A stretch of DNA of 64,000 nt from contig CAMBOV010000010.1 in the NCBI GenBank assembly GCA_945869475.1, positions 42,173 to 106,172 of the forward strand, given 5' to 3'. The translations under genes were made by a program, and so were the position numbers. Numbering within the stretch: position 1 is the first letter of the stretch; each line of letters opens with the position of its first letter. Shown here piece by piece: positions 51,717 through 60,371 of this stretch. The notes beneath the pieces were generated by a model, which had not been told where the DNA came from, searched no databases, and worked only from the letters and a program-made list of their open reading frames with translations. Origin of the DNA: Singulisphaera sp. GP187 (GTDB lineage Bacteria; Planctomycetota; Phycisphaerae; Phycisphaerales; SM1A02).

Positions 51717-52508
51717 ATTCGGCCACGACACACGGGATCCCCCTTGCCACTCACGAATCGATCCAACGACTCTTCAGCAGGTGCAAGCCACACAAACTGG
51801 TCGGCGATTCTCGACGCGGGCTCAGATTCATCGACCGCTGCTGCGAGCCGCGACACCGTTGCGCAGCGCTACTGGCCGGCGATCCATGCATTCGTCCGCC
51901 GCAGCGGAATCTCGCACGCCGAGGCTGAAGATGTCACACAAGGTTTCATCTGCGATGTCATGCTCGGTCGAAACCTTCTCAGTCACGCAGCTCCCGAACG
52001 CGGACGGTTTCGCTCACTGCTTCTCACCGCTGTTCGCAACTACGTCTACGACGAGTTACGTCGCCGCACCGCAACCACACGCCATCCCTCGACAGGAAGC
52101 GTCGTCGCACTCGACGGTGCATCCGTGGGAGCCATATCTCACCTCGATCCGAAGGCGGATGATCCCGAGGCTGCATTCGATCGCGAATGGGTTCGCATGC
52201 TCATCGATCAGGCAGCGCACGTGGTGCGTGAGAACGCGCAATCGAAGGGACTCGATGCGGCGTGGGACATCTTCGACCGACGATTGCTTCGACCGATGTG
52301 TGAAGGTGCGGCTCCAGTTTCAACCGAAGAATTCATCAAGCAGTGGTCGCTCTCGTCGCCCGCGCAAGTCGCCAACATCTTGGTGCGCATGAAACGCAAA
52401 TTCACCGCAGCTCTGATGCAGCAACTCGGACACGGCGATGACGATCAAGAGATCGTGCACCGCGAAATCGCCGGACTTCTCGCAGCACTCGAGCGAGGGC
52501 CGCATTGA
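51693..52508 (+). CDS. ECF-like RNA polymerase sigma factor
   Basis: 271 residues. Sigma region 2 is visible at about 55-125: A-Q-R-Y-W-P-A-I-H-A-F-V-R-R, E-A-E-D-V-T-Q-G-F, then F-R-S-L-L-L-T-A-V-R-N-Y-V-Y-D-E. The C-terminal part resembles region 4 (A-Q-V-A-N-I-L-V-R-M-K-R-K-F). Family members in Planctomycetes regulate stress and envelope genes. The start is uncertain: the ATG at 51693 lies inside a repeat copy, with a TTG at 51744 as alternative. It is coupled to the next gene by a TTGA overlap. Confidence 0.82.
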   Translation: MTDSRSPSIRPRHTGSPLPLTNRSNDSSAGASHTNWSAILDAGSDSSTAAASRDTVAQRYWPAIHAFVRRSGISHAEAEDVTQGFICDVMLGRNLLSHAAPERGRFRSLLLTAVRNYVYDELRRRTATTRHPSTGSVVALDGASVGAISHLDPKADDPEAAFDREWVRMLIDQAAHVVRENAQSKGLDAAWDIFDRRLLRPMCEGAAPVSTEEFIKQWSLSSPAQVANILVRMKRKFTAALMQQLGHGDDDQEIVHREIAGLLAALERGPH

Positions 52509-52945
52509 AGGATCCCGCCTCGTCGTCTGCCGAACCACTCAAATGGGTTCTGCAGGCGACCAGCAACCCAGACGCGACTCCCGCAAAGATGCTCGTCTGT
52601 TGGCTCGCGCAAGAGATCGACCCAACGTTGACTGACCTCGACGGCGCTCTCGTCGATTCGCGCACCCCGCTCGTGCTGCTCAATTCTCTCAAGGATGCCT
52701 TCAAGCACTTGCGACGTGAGGGTGAGACGGGTGACGATCGTTCGATTGCCGCGACCTACTACGCGCTCACAATCGCCGCGGCAATCGTGAATCATCGCAT
52801 GCGAATCAGTCGGCAGACTGATGAGGCGATCGAGGATGCACTGCGAATCTGTTGGAATGATGAGTCGTGCGACCTTCGACTACGCGACTTGTGCTGGCGC
52901 GCGTTCTACGCGCTGCGCCTGGGGCTCGAGAAGAGCGGTCGTTGA
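52505..52945 (+). CDS. Small helical protein coupled to the sigma factor
   Basis: 146 residues starting at TTG in a TTGA overlap with the sigma factor stop. It is predicted almost entirely helical (T-P-A-K-M-L-V-C-W-L-A-Q-E-I-D, L-L-N-S-L-K-D-A-F-K-H-L-R-R-E, and so on), with no signal peptide or membrane helix. No recognised domain. By position it could be an anti-sigma or other modulator of the sigma factor, but that is inference only. If this start is wrong, no ATG lies near. Confidence 0.65.
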   Translation: MKDPASSSAEPLKWVLQATSNPDATPAKMLVCWLAQEIDPTLTDLDGALVDSRTPLVLLNSLKDAFKHLRREGETGDDRSIAATYYALTIAAAIVNHRMRISRQTDEAIEDALRICWNDESCDLRLRDLCWRAFYALRLGLEKSGR

Positions 52946-52975
52946 GTGCTGAGCGCTTGCCCCCTGCGCAGGTTT

Positions 52976-54625
52976 CTACCGAACACTTGCTGGATCGACT
53001 GAATCGGGCAGCACGATTCCAGAACTTCCAAGCGTCGTTCCGGTGGCGAACGCAAGATCAATGAGTGCAATCTGGTATCCGGCGAGAGCGTCGACCTCAC
53101 GACTCTGAGCATCAGCCACGCGCGAAGCCGCATCGAGCACATCGGTGCTCGTGCGAAGTCCAACCGCGAATTGACGTCGTTCTCCCTCGAGCGTGCGACC
53201 AGCCAAGACCGACTCGAGTCGCGCTGCCAAGATGCGCCGCCAGGTGTTTTCGACGGTGTCTGCCGCGTTCAGCACTTCTTGCGTGATCGACTGTCGACGG
53301 GCTTCGCGTGTTCCGAGTCGCTGCAATCGCGTCAAGATCGCGCGACTGATGCGTGACTTCGCCGCCTCGTTGCCGAGCTGGACATTGGCGGTGAGCGTCA
53401 AGTTGTATCCATCGCCATCGCCCAGCGCCGCGTAGGCAGAGCCGACCGATGTGCTGTCACCGAGGTACTGATACTGATAGGCGACGACGAAATTCGGCAG
53501 CGCGGCGTTACGTGCGAGATCCACTTGCTCTGCATCAACGAGCAACTGCAACTCGAGTTCGAGCAATTCCATCCTCCCTGCCATCGCATCGTCGATCAAT
53601 TTCTGATCGTTGAATCGCAAGCTGACTGGATCCGCATCGGTCATTGGAGCGATCGATGTTGGACTCTCGACCGGCAACCGGGGATCATTCATATAGCGCT
53701 TGAGATCGCGCTGGCGAAGTCGAAGAATGTTGTCCGCAACGATTACCTGCTCAATGGTCGCGCTCACCCCGCTCTGCGCACGGATGACTTCGAGCTCTGG
53801 CGCAAGCTCTTGCTCGACGCGGTGCTTCGCTTGCTCCAACTGTGCCTGCGCGAGTTCGAATTGTCGCACGCGCACCTCGAGCTGCTTCGTCGCGCGATAG
53901 AGATTCCAGTAGGCCTTCTCGGCGTCCGCCAGAATGCGAATGGTCTGCAACTTGGTGCGGGCATCGACCATGCGTCCCTGGTACTTGGCGATGCGAATCG
54001 ATGCCGTGTTGGTGCCAACTCCGGCACCGCGCAAAAGTGGTTGAGAGATCGAGAACTGCAATCCAGCTTCATACGGTTCGTAGCCTGGGATAACGACGCC
54101 CCCTTGATCAGCCTGATTGATGAGCGTGCCGGTCGAGATTGTGCCGCCAGTCGCGAGAGGAACGCTCACCCCGAGGTTTGCGTTGGTCGCATCGGTTGAG
54201 ACGCCCTCTTCAAGTTGGGTGAGAAGCCCCGTTGTGTTCTTCGTGTACGAAGCGTTGAGCACAGCCTCGAACTTCGCAAGCTCCTCGTTGATGCGCGTCA
54301 CGCCGACGGCAGGATCAAACTGCACCACGCGAAGATCGAGATTATTCGCAAGCGCCATCACGCGCACATCCGTGATCGTGACCTCGGTCTTGACGGCATA
54401 CGTCGGCGGAGTGAAGCCTTGCGAATGCGCTTGCGCCACTGCTTCTTCAAGCGTTTGCGGCGGAATCTCGGATTGCTTCGCTGCGTCGAACGATCCGACA
54501 TCTTTCGTGCTCGTCCGCGGTCCTGTGATCTCCTCATCTTTCGAGAAGAGTTCGTTTTGGCATCCACACAGCATCGCGCACACACACAGTGCGCTCGAGG
54601 CCCGTGCGAGAGTCTGCTTATTCAT
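52976..54625 (-). CDS. TolC-family outer membrane efflux lipoprotein
   Basis: 549 residues from the ATG at 54625. A lipoprotein signal ends M-L-C-G-C-Q-N (Cys about residue 22). Two repeats of the OEP fold follow, with long amphipathic helices (e.g. L-E-Q-A-K-H-R-V-E-Q-E, and A-R-R-Q-S-I-T-Q-E-V-L-N-A-A-D-T-V-E-N-T-W). It forms the outer-membrane channel of the tripartite exporter encoded just upstream. Its start lies 8 bp within the end of the MacB-like permease gene, so it belongs to the same operon. Confidence 0.92.
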   Translation of the reverse strand: MNKQTLARASSALCVCAMLCGCQNELFSKDEEITGPRTSTKDVGSFDAAKQSEIPPQTLEEAVAQAHSQGFTPPTYAVKTEVTITDVRVMALANNLDLRVVQFDPAVGVTRINEELAKFEAVLNASYTKNTTGLLTQLEEGVSTDATNANLGVSVPLATGGTISTGTLINQADQGGVVIPGYEPYEAGLQFSISQPLLRGAGVGTNTASIRIAKYQGRMVDARTKLQTIRILADAEKAYWNLYRATKQLEVRVRQFELAQAQLEQAKHRVEQELAPELEVIRAQSGVSATIEQVIVADNILRLRQRDLKRYMNDPRLPVESPTSIAPMTDADPVSLRFNDQKLIDDAMAGRMELLELELQLLVDAEQVDLARNAALPNFVVAYQYQYLGDSTSVGSAYAALGDGDGYNLTLTANVQLGNEAAKSRISRAILTRLQRLGTREARRQSITQEVLNAADTVENTWRRILAARLESVLAGRTLEGERRQFAVGLRTSTDVLDAASRVADAQSREVDALAGYQIALIDLAFATGTTLGSSGIVLPDSVDPASVR

Positions 54626-55862
54626 GTCGAAGTGCCTCAATGGGATCGAGCCGCGCCGCCTTGAGCGCTGGGAAAAATCCGAAACCCAAACCGACAATCG
54701 CGCTGAATGCAAAACTCAAGAGCACCGCCCAGAGTGGCACATCCGCATGTTGAAGTTGCACACCTGGAATCATCGTCAATCCAATCGCGAAGATCTTGCC
54801 CAGCAGCACTCCGACGAGACCTCCCGCGAGACACAACACCATCGCCTCGAGCAAGAACTGCATCATGATCGCCGCTGGAGTCGCTCCTACGGCTTTGCGC
54901 AATCCAATCTCGCGCGTTCGCTCCGAGACTGAGACAAGCATGATGTTCATGATGCCGATGCCGCCGACGAGCAAACTGATGCCGACGATTCCAGCGGCGA
55001 TCGCCGTGATCCCCGCTGCGAGCGACTTGAACTGCTCGATGTATTGATCAATCGCGACGACTTGAAAGGTGTCTGAATCACCAGGGTGGATTCCCCGAAT
55101 TCGCCGCATCGTCTGCGTAATTTCAGAGCGCGCCTCTTCAGAGAGTTCTGTGCTGCGGGCGAGTGCCGTCACTCGAATGAACACATCGGATGATTGCAAC
55201 TTCATCGCCAGCGAAAACGGAATGAAGATCTCTGCCGTATTGCCACCATCGCCGAACATCTTCGATTGCAGTGTCTCGATAATCCCAACGACAAGAAAGC
55301 GCCGACCGTCAAGCAGGATGTGCGATCCAACTGCCTCTGCGGGCAGTCGCAGTTCATCGATGGCTGCTTGATTCAAGAGGCAGACTTGTCGCGCACTCTC
55401 CTCATCGATGCGGTTGAAGATGCGCCCAGCGATCACGTTGCGATTCTCGGCCTCATGCCAGTCGGGCCAGATGCCCACAACGGTGACTCCCTCGAGTTCC
55501 TTCTGTTCGCTCGCGGCTGAGACACCGAACTCAGTGACCGGAGTGATCGCACGAAGCGACGGGCACGAGGCTTGAATCTCAACCACCTCCCACGGTTTGA
55601 TTCGAATCTTCTCGCGCGGATACAGGTTGCGCGGCTTGTCATCGGGACGATCTGGAAAGACATAGAGTCGATTCGCTCCAAACGACTCAAACTCACTCAG
55701 CACATTCGCCTTGAGTCCACTCAGCGCGGCGATCACCGACGTCGTGCTCGCAACACCCACGATGATTCCGAGCGATGTGAGCAGGCTGCGTTTGCGATTC
55801 GCCCAAATCTGACTCAACGCCAGTTTGATTGCCTGCACATAAAAATAGGGGCTGAAGATCAT
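54618..55862 (-). CDS. MacB/FtsX-type ABC exporter permease
   Basis: 414 residues with the FtsX layout: one helix near 25-45 ([16 protein letters not shown]), a large periplasmic domain (about 50-280), then three helices (about 285-310, 335-355, 375-395). The motif [15 protein letters not shown] in the cytoplasmic loop is the family hallmark. The ATPase is a separate gene, coupled by ATGA. With the adaptor and TolC-like protein it makes a complete MacAB-TolC-style mechanotransmission exporter for peptides, lipids or antibiotics. Confidence 0.93.
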   Translation of the reverse strand: MIFSPYFYVQAIKLALSQIWANRKRSLLTSLGIIVGVASTTSVIAALSGLKANVLSEFESFGANRLYVFPDRPDDKPRNLYPREKIRIKPWEVVEIQASCPSLRAITPVTEFGVSAASEQKELEGVTVVGIWPDWHEAENRNVIAGRIFNRIDEESARQVCLLNQAAIDELRLPAEAVGSHILLDGRRFLVVGIIETLQSKMFGDGGNTAEIFIPFSLAMKLQSSDVFIRVTALARSTELSEEARSEITQTMRRIRGIHPGDSDTFQVVAIDQYIEQFKSLAAGITAIAAGIVGISLLVGGIGIMNIMLVSVSERTREIGLRKAVGATPAAIMMQFLLEAMVLCLAGGLVGVLLGKIFAIGLTMIPGVQLQHADVPLWAVLLSFAFSAIVGLGFGFFPALKAARLDPIEALRHE

Positions 55863-56572
55863 CGGCGTTGCTGTCCTGCGAGGTCCTGCTCGATCGAGAG
55901 ATCGCTCAGGACGAGCCCGTCACGCAAACGAATCACTCGCTGACAGAAGGCCGCGACATCGTTTTCATGTGTCACGATCAGCACCGTCTGCCCCTCGGCA
56001 TGCAACTGCTGAAAGATTCTCATCACTTCCTGCGTCGTCACTGAGTCGAGATTGCCAGTTGGTTCGTCGGCCATCAGAATCGCCGGATGATTCAGAATCG
56101 CCCGCGCAATCGCGACGCGCTGCTTCTGCCCTCCAGAGAGCTGATTTGGACGGTGCGTGACCCGGTCAGAAAGTTTCACCCGCTCGAGCGCTGCAAGTGC
56201 GCGACGGGTGCGTTCGTGCGCTGTGAGCCCCACCTCGCGCGAGTAAATCAGTGGCAGCTCAACATTCTCGAGCGCCGTTTGTCGGGCGAGTAACTCAAAC
56301 GACTGAAAGACAAAGCCAATCTTCTCGTTACGCACGACTGCGAGAGCTGCCTCAGACATCTGCGCAACCCGCCGTCCATCAAGTTCGTAACTTCCATCGG
56401 TCGGTTGATCGAGACATCCGATGATGTTCATCAGCGTGCTCTTGCCTGATCCCGAAGCCCCCATGACTGCGACCATTTCATTCTTGCCGATATCCAAGTC
56501 AACGCCTCGCAGCGCGTGAATCTCTTCTTCTCCAACGCGGTAGATCTTTCGCAGACTTCGAACACGGATCAT
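55859..56572 (-). CDS. MacB/LolD-type ABC ATP-binding protein
   Basis: 237 residues. Walker [11 protein letters not shown]-loop F-V-F-Q-S-F-E-L-L, signature [14 protein letters not shown] and Walker [13 protein letters not shown]. The T-G-N-L-D form and the F-Q-x-F-x-L-L sequence are typical of the MacB/LolD clade. Its stop overlaps the permease start by 4 bp (ATGA), and it follows the adaptor gene after 7 bp. Confidence 0.95.
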   Translation of the reverse strand: MIRVRSLRKIYRVGEEEIHALRGVDLDIGKNEMVAVMGASGSGKSTLMNIIGCLDQPTDGSYELDGRRVAQMSEAALAVVRNEKIGFVFQSFELLARQTALENVELPLIYSREVGLTAHERTRRALAALERVKLSDRVTHRPNQLSGGQKQRVAIARAILNHPAILMADEPTGNLDSVTTQEVMRIFQQLHAEGQTVLIVTHENDVAAFCQRVIRLRDGLVLSDLSIEQDLAGQQRR

Positions 56573-56579
56573 CAGCGTG

Positions 56580-57914
56580 CTATCCAGAAACCTTCACTGA
56601 GAAGGATGAGTCACTCTTTGATCCGGCTGCTGCGTCCTCTTCATTTCGAAGCGCCTCTCCACCCTTGAGCCGTTCGAGAGTCTTGTAGGGTCCAACCACC
56701 ACGGACTGCCCCATCGAAATGCCTGACTCGACGATTGTCTCGGTCAGGCTGCTCGATCCCAACTTGACAGCCGTCGCAATTGCGACGCCCCCCTCATCGC
56801 GAAAGATGATCGGGACGACCCGCTGCCCAACCGGAAAGAGTGGCGAATCAGCCAGCGCTGCAGGCAACTCATCGCGCTTGCGCTCGACGACCGCTTGCGT
56901 CAAGACAAGCAGTCCGCGGTGTTCTTTGATCGCGATGTCAACGTTTGCCGCGAGGCCAGAAAAGATGCGCACTCCTTCAGAGTCAATCGAGACATCGACC
57001 TTGAACGTCCCGGCCCCCTGCGTCGCTGAAGACTGCATTCCAGTCGCCGTGCGTTGCAGCGCAACCTCCTCGACAACTCCATGAAAGGTACGTCCGGGAA
57101 AGGCGTTGATGAAAATCTCTGCGGGCTGTCCCTCGACAACCTTCGCGATATCTGACTCTGAGACTTGGCTTCGCATGCGCATGCGCCCAAGGTCTGCGAT
57201 GGTCATGATCACCGTGCCCGCATTGTTCATCGTGCCAACCATGACCAGTTCACCGACCTCGGCATTGAGCCGAGTGACTGAACCGTCAATTGGGGCGCGC
57301 ATCGTCGCGTATGAGAGCTCTTGTCGAACCCGTTCGATCTCTGCTTCGCCTGCAGCGAGCGAACTTTCGAGGGCTCCAATGGTTTTGCGCGTCGCGGCGA
57401 TTGACGCGGTCAATTCGTCGACCCGAACGGTCGCATCCTCAAGAGCCTGACGCGCGACATCGCCCGTCTCAAAGAGCTTGCGCTGACGCTCAAGCGTTCG
57501 CTTGGCATTCTCGAGCGACTGAAGTGGACCCTCGATCCGAGCCCCCTCTGCTTCGAGCCGCGCCCGTTCACCGTCGCGCCTCGCGATCGTCGAAGCGAGT
57601 CCAGCCTTGAGATTGCGGTCATCGAGTTGCACGACGAGGTCGCCCTTCTTGACGACATCCCCCTCGCGAAATGGTAACAAGGTGATGCGAGCTGAAACCT
57701 GCGCCGAGATGTCGACCTTGGCGATAGGTTCGACGAACCCAGGCGCTGAGACGGTCTCGCGCAGCGACCCTTCGCGAACCGGCGCGAGCCGCGCCGCGAT
57801 GCCGCTCTGACCACTGAACTGCTGCAAAGTCTCGACCACCCACTTGCCAGAGAGAATTGCGATGATCGCGACCACCACGAACGCGGCTATGAGTTTCTTG
57901 TGTGTTGCAGACAT
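56580..57914 (-). CDS. MacA-like periplasmic adaptor (membrane fusion protein)
   Basis: 444 residues. An N-terminal membrane anchor (about 7-25) is followed by the lipoyl half-motif [27 protein letters not shown], a coiled-coil hairpin (about 105-200) and the second half-motif [13 protein letters not shown]. Beta-barrel and membrane-proximal domains follow. It is the first gene of the exporter operon that ends with the TolC-like gene at 52976. Confidence 0.93.
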   Translation of the reverse strand: MSATHKKLIAAFVVVAIIAILSGKWVVETLQQFSGQSGIAARLAPVREGSLRETVSAPGFVEPIAKVDISAQVSARITLLPFREGDVVKKGDLVVQLDDRNLKAGLASTIARRDGERARLEAEGARIEGPLQSLENAKRTLERQRKLFETGDVARQALEDATVRVDELTASIAATRKTIGALESSLAAGEAEIERVRQELSYATMRAPIDGSVTRLNAEVGELVMVGTMNNAGTVIMTIADLGRMRMRSQVSESDIAKVVEGQPAEIFINAFPGRTFHGVVEEVALQRTATGMQSSATQGAGTFKVDVSIDSEGVRIFSGLAANVDIAIKEHRGLLVLTQAVVERKRDELPAALADSPLFPVGQRVVPIIFRDEGGVAIATAVKLGSSSLTETIVESGISMGQSVVVGPYKTLERLKGGEALRNEEDAAAGSKSDSSFSVKVSG

Positions 57915-57961
57915 CGACAGTTCCTCACTCCGTGGACAACACGGGGATGGGCAATGTACTC

Positions 57962-57998
57962 AAAAGAAAATCCCCCCCGGTCGTGAGACCGAGGGGGA
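57962..57998 (-). terminator. Intrinsic terminator after the 690-residue dockerin protein
   Basis: On the minus strand, a G/C-rich hairpin (stem of about 12 pairs with one mismatch, GTGA-type loop, 57971-57998) is followed by TTTTCTTTT. It lies 35 bp past the stop at 58033 and separates that gene from the exporter operon. Confidence 0.85.
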
Positions 57999-58032
57999 GT
58001 TGCAATCGAAGAGAAGAAGCGTGACTTCACAC

Positions 58033-60105
58033 TTATGGGCAGAGACCCCAACCGCTGAGCAGGGTTGCCAAGTCCGATCCGTTGGTCAGTCCGTCGCCAG
58101 TAATGTCGGCGCCGGGTGATCCCCAACCTGAGAGCAACGTTGCCAAATCGGCACCGTTGCGGAAACCGTTGGCGTCGTAATCACCCAAGCACGGTGGTGC
58201 CAAGACGGGTGAACCGAAGATGTCAAACGCTGTGTTGAACATGTCGTTTGGATCCGCACCAGCTTGCATCACATAGCCCGCGAGGGTGTAACGCACGAAG
58301 CCTGGAGTTGGCATGGTCGCAGAGCGCCACGCGAATGCGCCCGTCGCATCAATCAGATTGATTCCGTTGTATGCCGAGACGAACCACGCGAAGTTCGAGA
58401 AGACTGTCGCGCAGGATGGATTCGATGCATACACCGTCAGGTAGTAGTTACCCGGTGCGAGGCTGAACGCCACATCGATGTCGTGCGACGAATTCGGTGC
58501 ATCGTCCGCGGCATTGTTGTAACCAACTGGCATCGGAACCGATCCCGTGCGAACCTGATTCGCTGCAGTCGGCGCTGGATTTCCAGCCAAACGATTCCAG
58601 ATGATGTAGTTCATCGTGGTGTTGGTGACGCCAGCTGGTGCAAAACCCTTGACGGTCAAGCGTGTGACATCCCAGCTCGTCGCTGTCGATGGCACGGTGA
58701 AGGCTTGAGCCAACCAACGGCTTTGGCTTCCTTCAGAGATGCAACCAGAACTCAGACCAATGTTGGTGTTCGCGCCAGCAGTGCTGACGATGTAGTTCTG
58801 CGGTCCAGTTGAGAAGACGACGTATTCGAACGATGTCGCAATCGTCAGCACGAAGGTGTCAGCAGTATCTGCTCCACCAACTGTTGAGTCGTACCAACCA
58901 CCGATACGAATCAGGTAGTACTCACCGGCGACGGCATCAATCAGCGTCACCGCTGTTGGACCAGCAACGATGATTGTTCCTGTCGCATCAGCGCATGAAT
59001 CGTCGACGCAACCGATGACGTAGTCAGGCATCGCTGCTGCGCGAGCGGCTGTGACGATTGGATCGAGGCCGAGACCGTACAACTCGATGACCGAGTCAGT
59101 GGTGGCATCGCCACCGACGCAGGTCGAGATCGTCAAAGCGCCATTTGCGGGAGCCTTGATCGTGAACCAGAGATCCTTACCAATCGCCGAATCGCAGAGT
59201 CCAACAGCTGGGCCAGGACCATCTGTTCCTGCTCCAGTGTTGTCTGCAATGACGTTGGATTGACCGAGTGTGATCAGGCGGGATGCCGTCGCACAATCGT
59301 TGGCAGGAGCACCTGCTGGTGACGAGCAGCCGTACACAAAGAGTCCGCAGAGGTCGACTGCATTGGTGACGCAACTTGCGTCCCAAGCGATATCGCAGCA
59401 GAGTGGATTGAATCCGCAGACCGTTTCACAGCACGATGCAATGCTGCATCCGCCTGTGGTGCGGGCTGTCGTGCAAGACTCAGTCGAGGTTCCGCAAACT
59501 GCGAACGCCAGCGGCGTGTGCGTGAGCGTCATGAGGTAGGTACCGCAGGCGTACACAGGCGTGATCGGTGCGACTTCGAAGGGCACGGTCACAACAATCA
59601 TGTGTTGTCCGGCACCGCTCGTGATCGACTGAACGTGTGGACAGAGACCGCTCTGAATACCCACGTCAAAGTCGCCCGCGCATGGATCGGCGAGGTCGAC
59701 CTGCGACTTGATGAAGATCACTGAGTTTGCGAATGCAGCCGTGCCAGCCGAGTTCGCGGTTGAGAGCGAGACTTCGAGCTTGCCTGCGACTGTTGTCACG
59801 AGATACCAATCGAGGTCTCGTGATGTGTTTCCAGCGGTGCCGCCGGTTGGGGTGTACGTTCCCATTTGGCCTGAGACGTGCATGACCGAGCCGCTCGCCA
59901 TCGAGCCGAGGTCTGTGAAGACCGCTGGAGCGATGTTGCATCCGGCGTTTGAATCAACCGCAGCACCGCAACCGTCTGGTGAGACGATCGAGCCTGGGGG
60001 TGGAACAACCGAACACTGACCTGAAGCTGATGAGCTCAGCACGAGCGTGGTGCCAGCGACGAATGTCGCGACAACCAATGAAAGACGTGGCGTATGAGAT
60101 TTCAA
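58033..60105 (-). CDS. Large exported Cys-rich protein with dockerin-like tail, paralogue A
   Basis: 690 residues beginning at a TTG: this codon, seven bases after GGAGA, starts a good signal peptide (about 1-32, S-S-A-S-G-Q-C). Contains beta domains of the bacterial PPC type (D-L-W-F-T-I-K-A-P-A-N-G) and a Cys-rich module C-S-I-A-S-C-C-E-T-V-C ... C-C-D-I-A-W-D-A-S-C-V near 225-255. The C-terminus has two near-identical dockerin-like repeats (N-G-A-D-L-A-T-L-L-S-G-W-G). Paralogous to the neighbouring 819-residue protein. Probably a secreted or surface structural protein; function unknown. Confidence 0.82.
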   Translation of the reverse strand: MKSHTPRLSLVVATFVAGTTLVLSSSASGQCSVVPPPGSIVSPDGCGAAVDSNAGCNIAPAVFTDLGSMASGSVMHVSGQMGTYTPTGGTAGNTSRDLDWYLVTTVAGKLEVSLSTANSAGTAAFANSVIFIKSQVDLADPCAGDFDVGIQSGLCPHVQSITSGAGQHMIVVTVPFEVAPITPVYACGTYLMTLTHTPLAFAVCGTSTESCTTARTTGGCSIASCCETVCGFNPLCCDIAWDASCVTNAVDLCGLFVYGCSSPAGAPANDCATASRLITLGQSNVIADNTGAGTDGPGPAVGLCDSAIGKDLWFTIKAPANGALTISTCVGGDATTDSVIELYGLGLDPIVTAARAAAMPDYVIGCVDDSCADATGTIIVAGPTAVTLIDAVAGEYYLIRIGGWYDSTVGGADTADTFVLTIATSFEYVVFSTGPQNYIVSTAGANTNIGLSSGCISEGSQSRWLAQAFTVPSTATSWDVTRLTVKGFAPAGVTNTTMNYIIWNRLAGNPAPTAANQVRTGSVPMPVGYNNAADDAPNSSHDIDVAFSLAPGNYYLTVYASNPSCATVFSNFAWFVSAYNGINLIDATGAFAWRSATMPTPGFVRYTLAGYVMQAGADPNDMFNTAFDIFGSPVLAPPCLGDYDANGFRNGADLATLLSGWGSPGADITGDGLTNGSDLATLLSGWGLCP

Positions 60106-60112
60106 AGCGTTT

Positions 60113-60117
60113 TCTCC
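60113..60117 (-). promoter_or_regulatory. Ribosome-binding site supporting a TTG start
   Basis: GGAGA on the minus strand lies seven bases before TTG at 60105, the same spacing as AGGAGA before the ATG at 62831 of the paralogue. This decides the unusual TTG start. Confidence 0.65.
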
Positions 60118-60198
60118 GTGGATTGCAATCTGCTGAACGGTGACAGGACCACGCGTAACTCCAGACGGCACGATGCCGCTTGAGCGTGAGGTTGAAGT

Positions 60199-60207
60199 GA
60201 ACATAAC
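60199..60207 (-). promoter_or_regulatory. Candidate -10 element shared by the two paralogues
   Basis: GTTATGTTC on the minus strand also occurs at 62951-62959 upstream of the other paralogue. TATGTT with TTGCGT 16 bp upstream (near 60226) could be a sigma-70 promoter. Weak evidence. Confidence 0.3.
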
Positions 60208-60281
60208 CCACACAGAGCGGCACGCAAGTTTTGCCTCGGATATTGCGCCATTCTTCTGTCGATTTTTCTGATTGCCCCAAA

Positions 60282-60319
60282 GAAAACCCCCCCCCCGATC
60301 TTTCGATCGAGGGGGGTTT
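60282..60319 (-). terminator. Intrinsic terminator after the 819-residue dockerin protein
   Basis: On the minus strand, a hairpin with a run of six or more G:C pairs plus GATC/GATC around a GAAA-type loop (60287-60316), flanked by A/T complementarity and ending in TTTTCTTT. It lies about 53 bp past the stop at 60372 and has the same design as the terminator at 57962. Confidence 0.85.
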
Positions 60320-60371
60320 GTACTAGGAGAAACTTCGAAACCAGAACTTCGAAACCAAAACTCGAGTCAGA

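Noticed and set aside
51600..51930. Small ORFs that start inside the earlier repeat copies
   Set aside because: The 31-bp unit puts each copy's ATG in a different frame; only copy 4 opens the sigma factor frame. The others encode repeat-derived peptides or run out of frame over the sigma gene.
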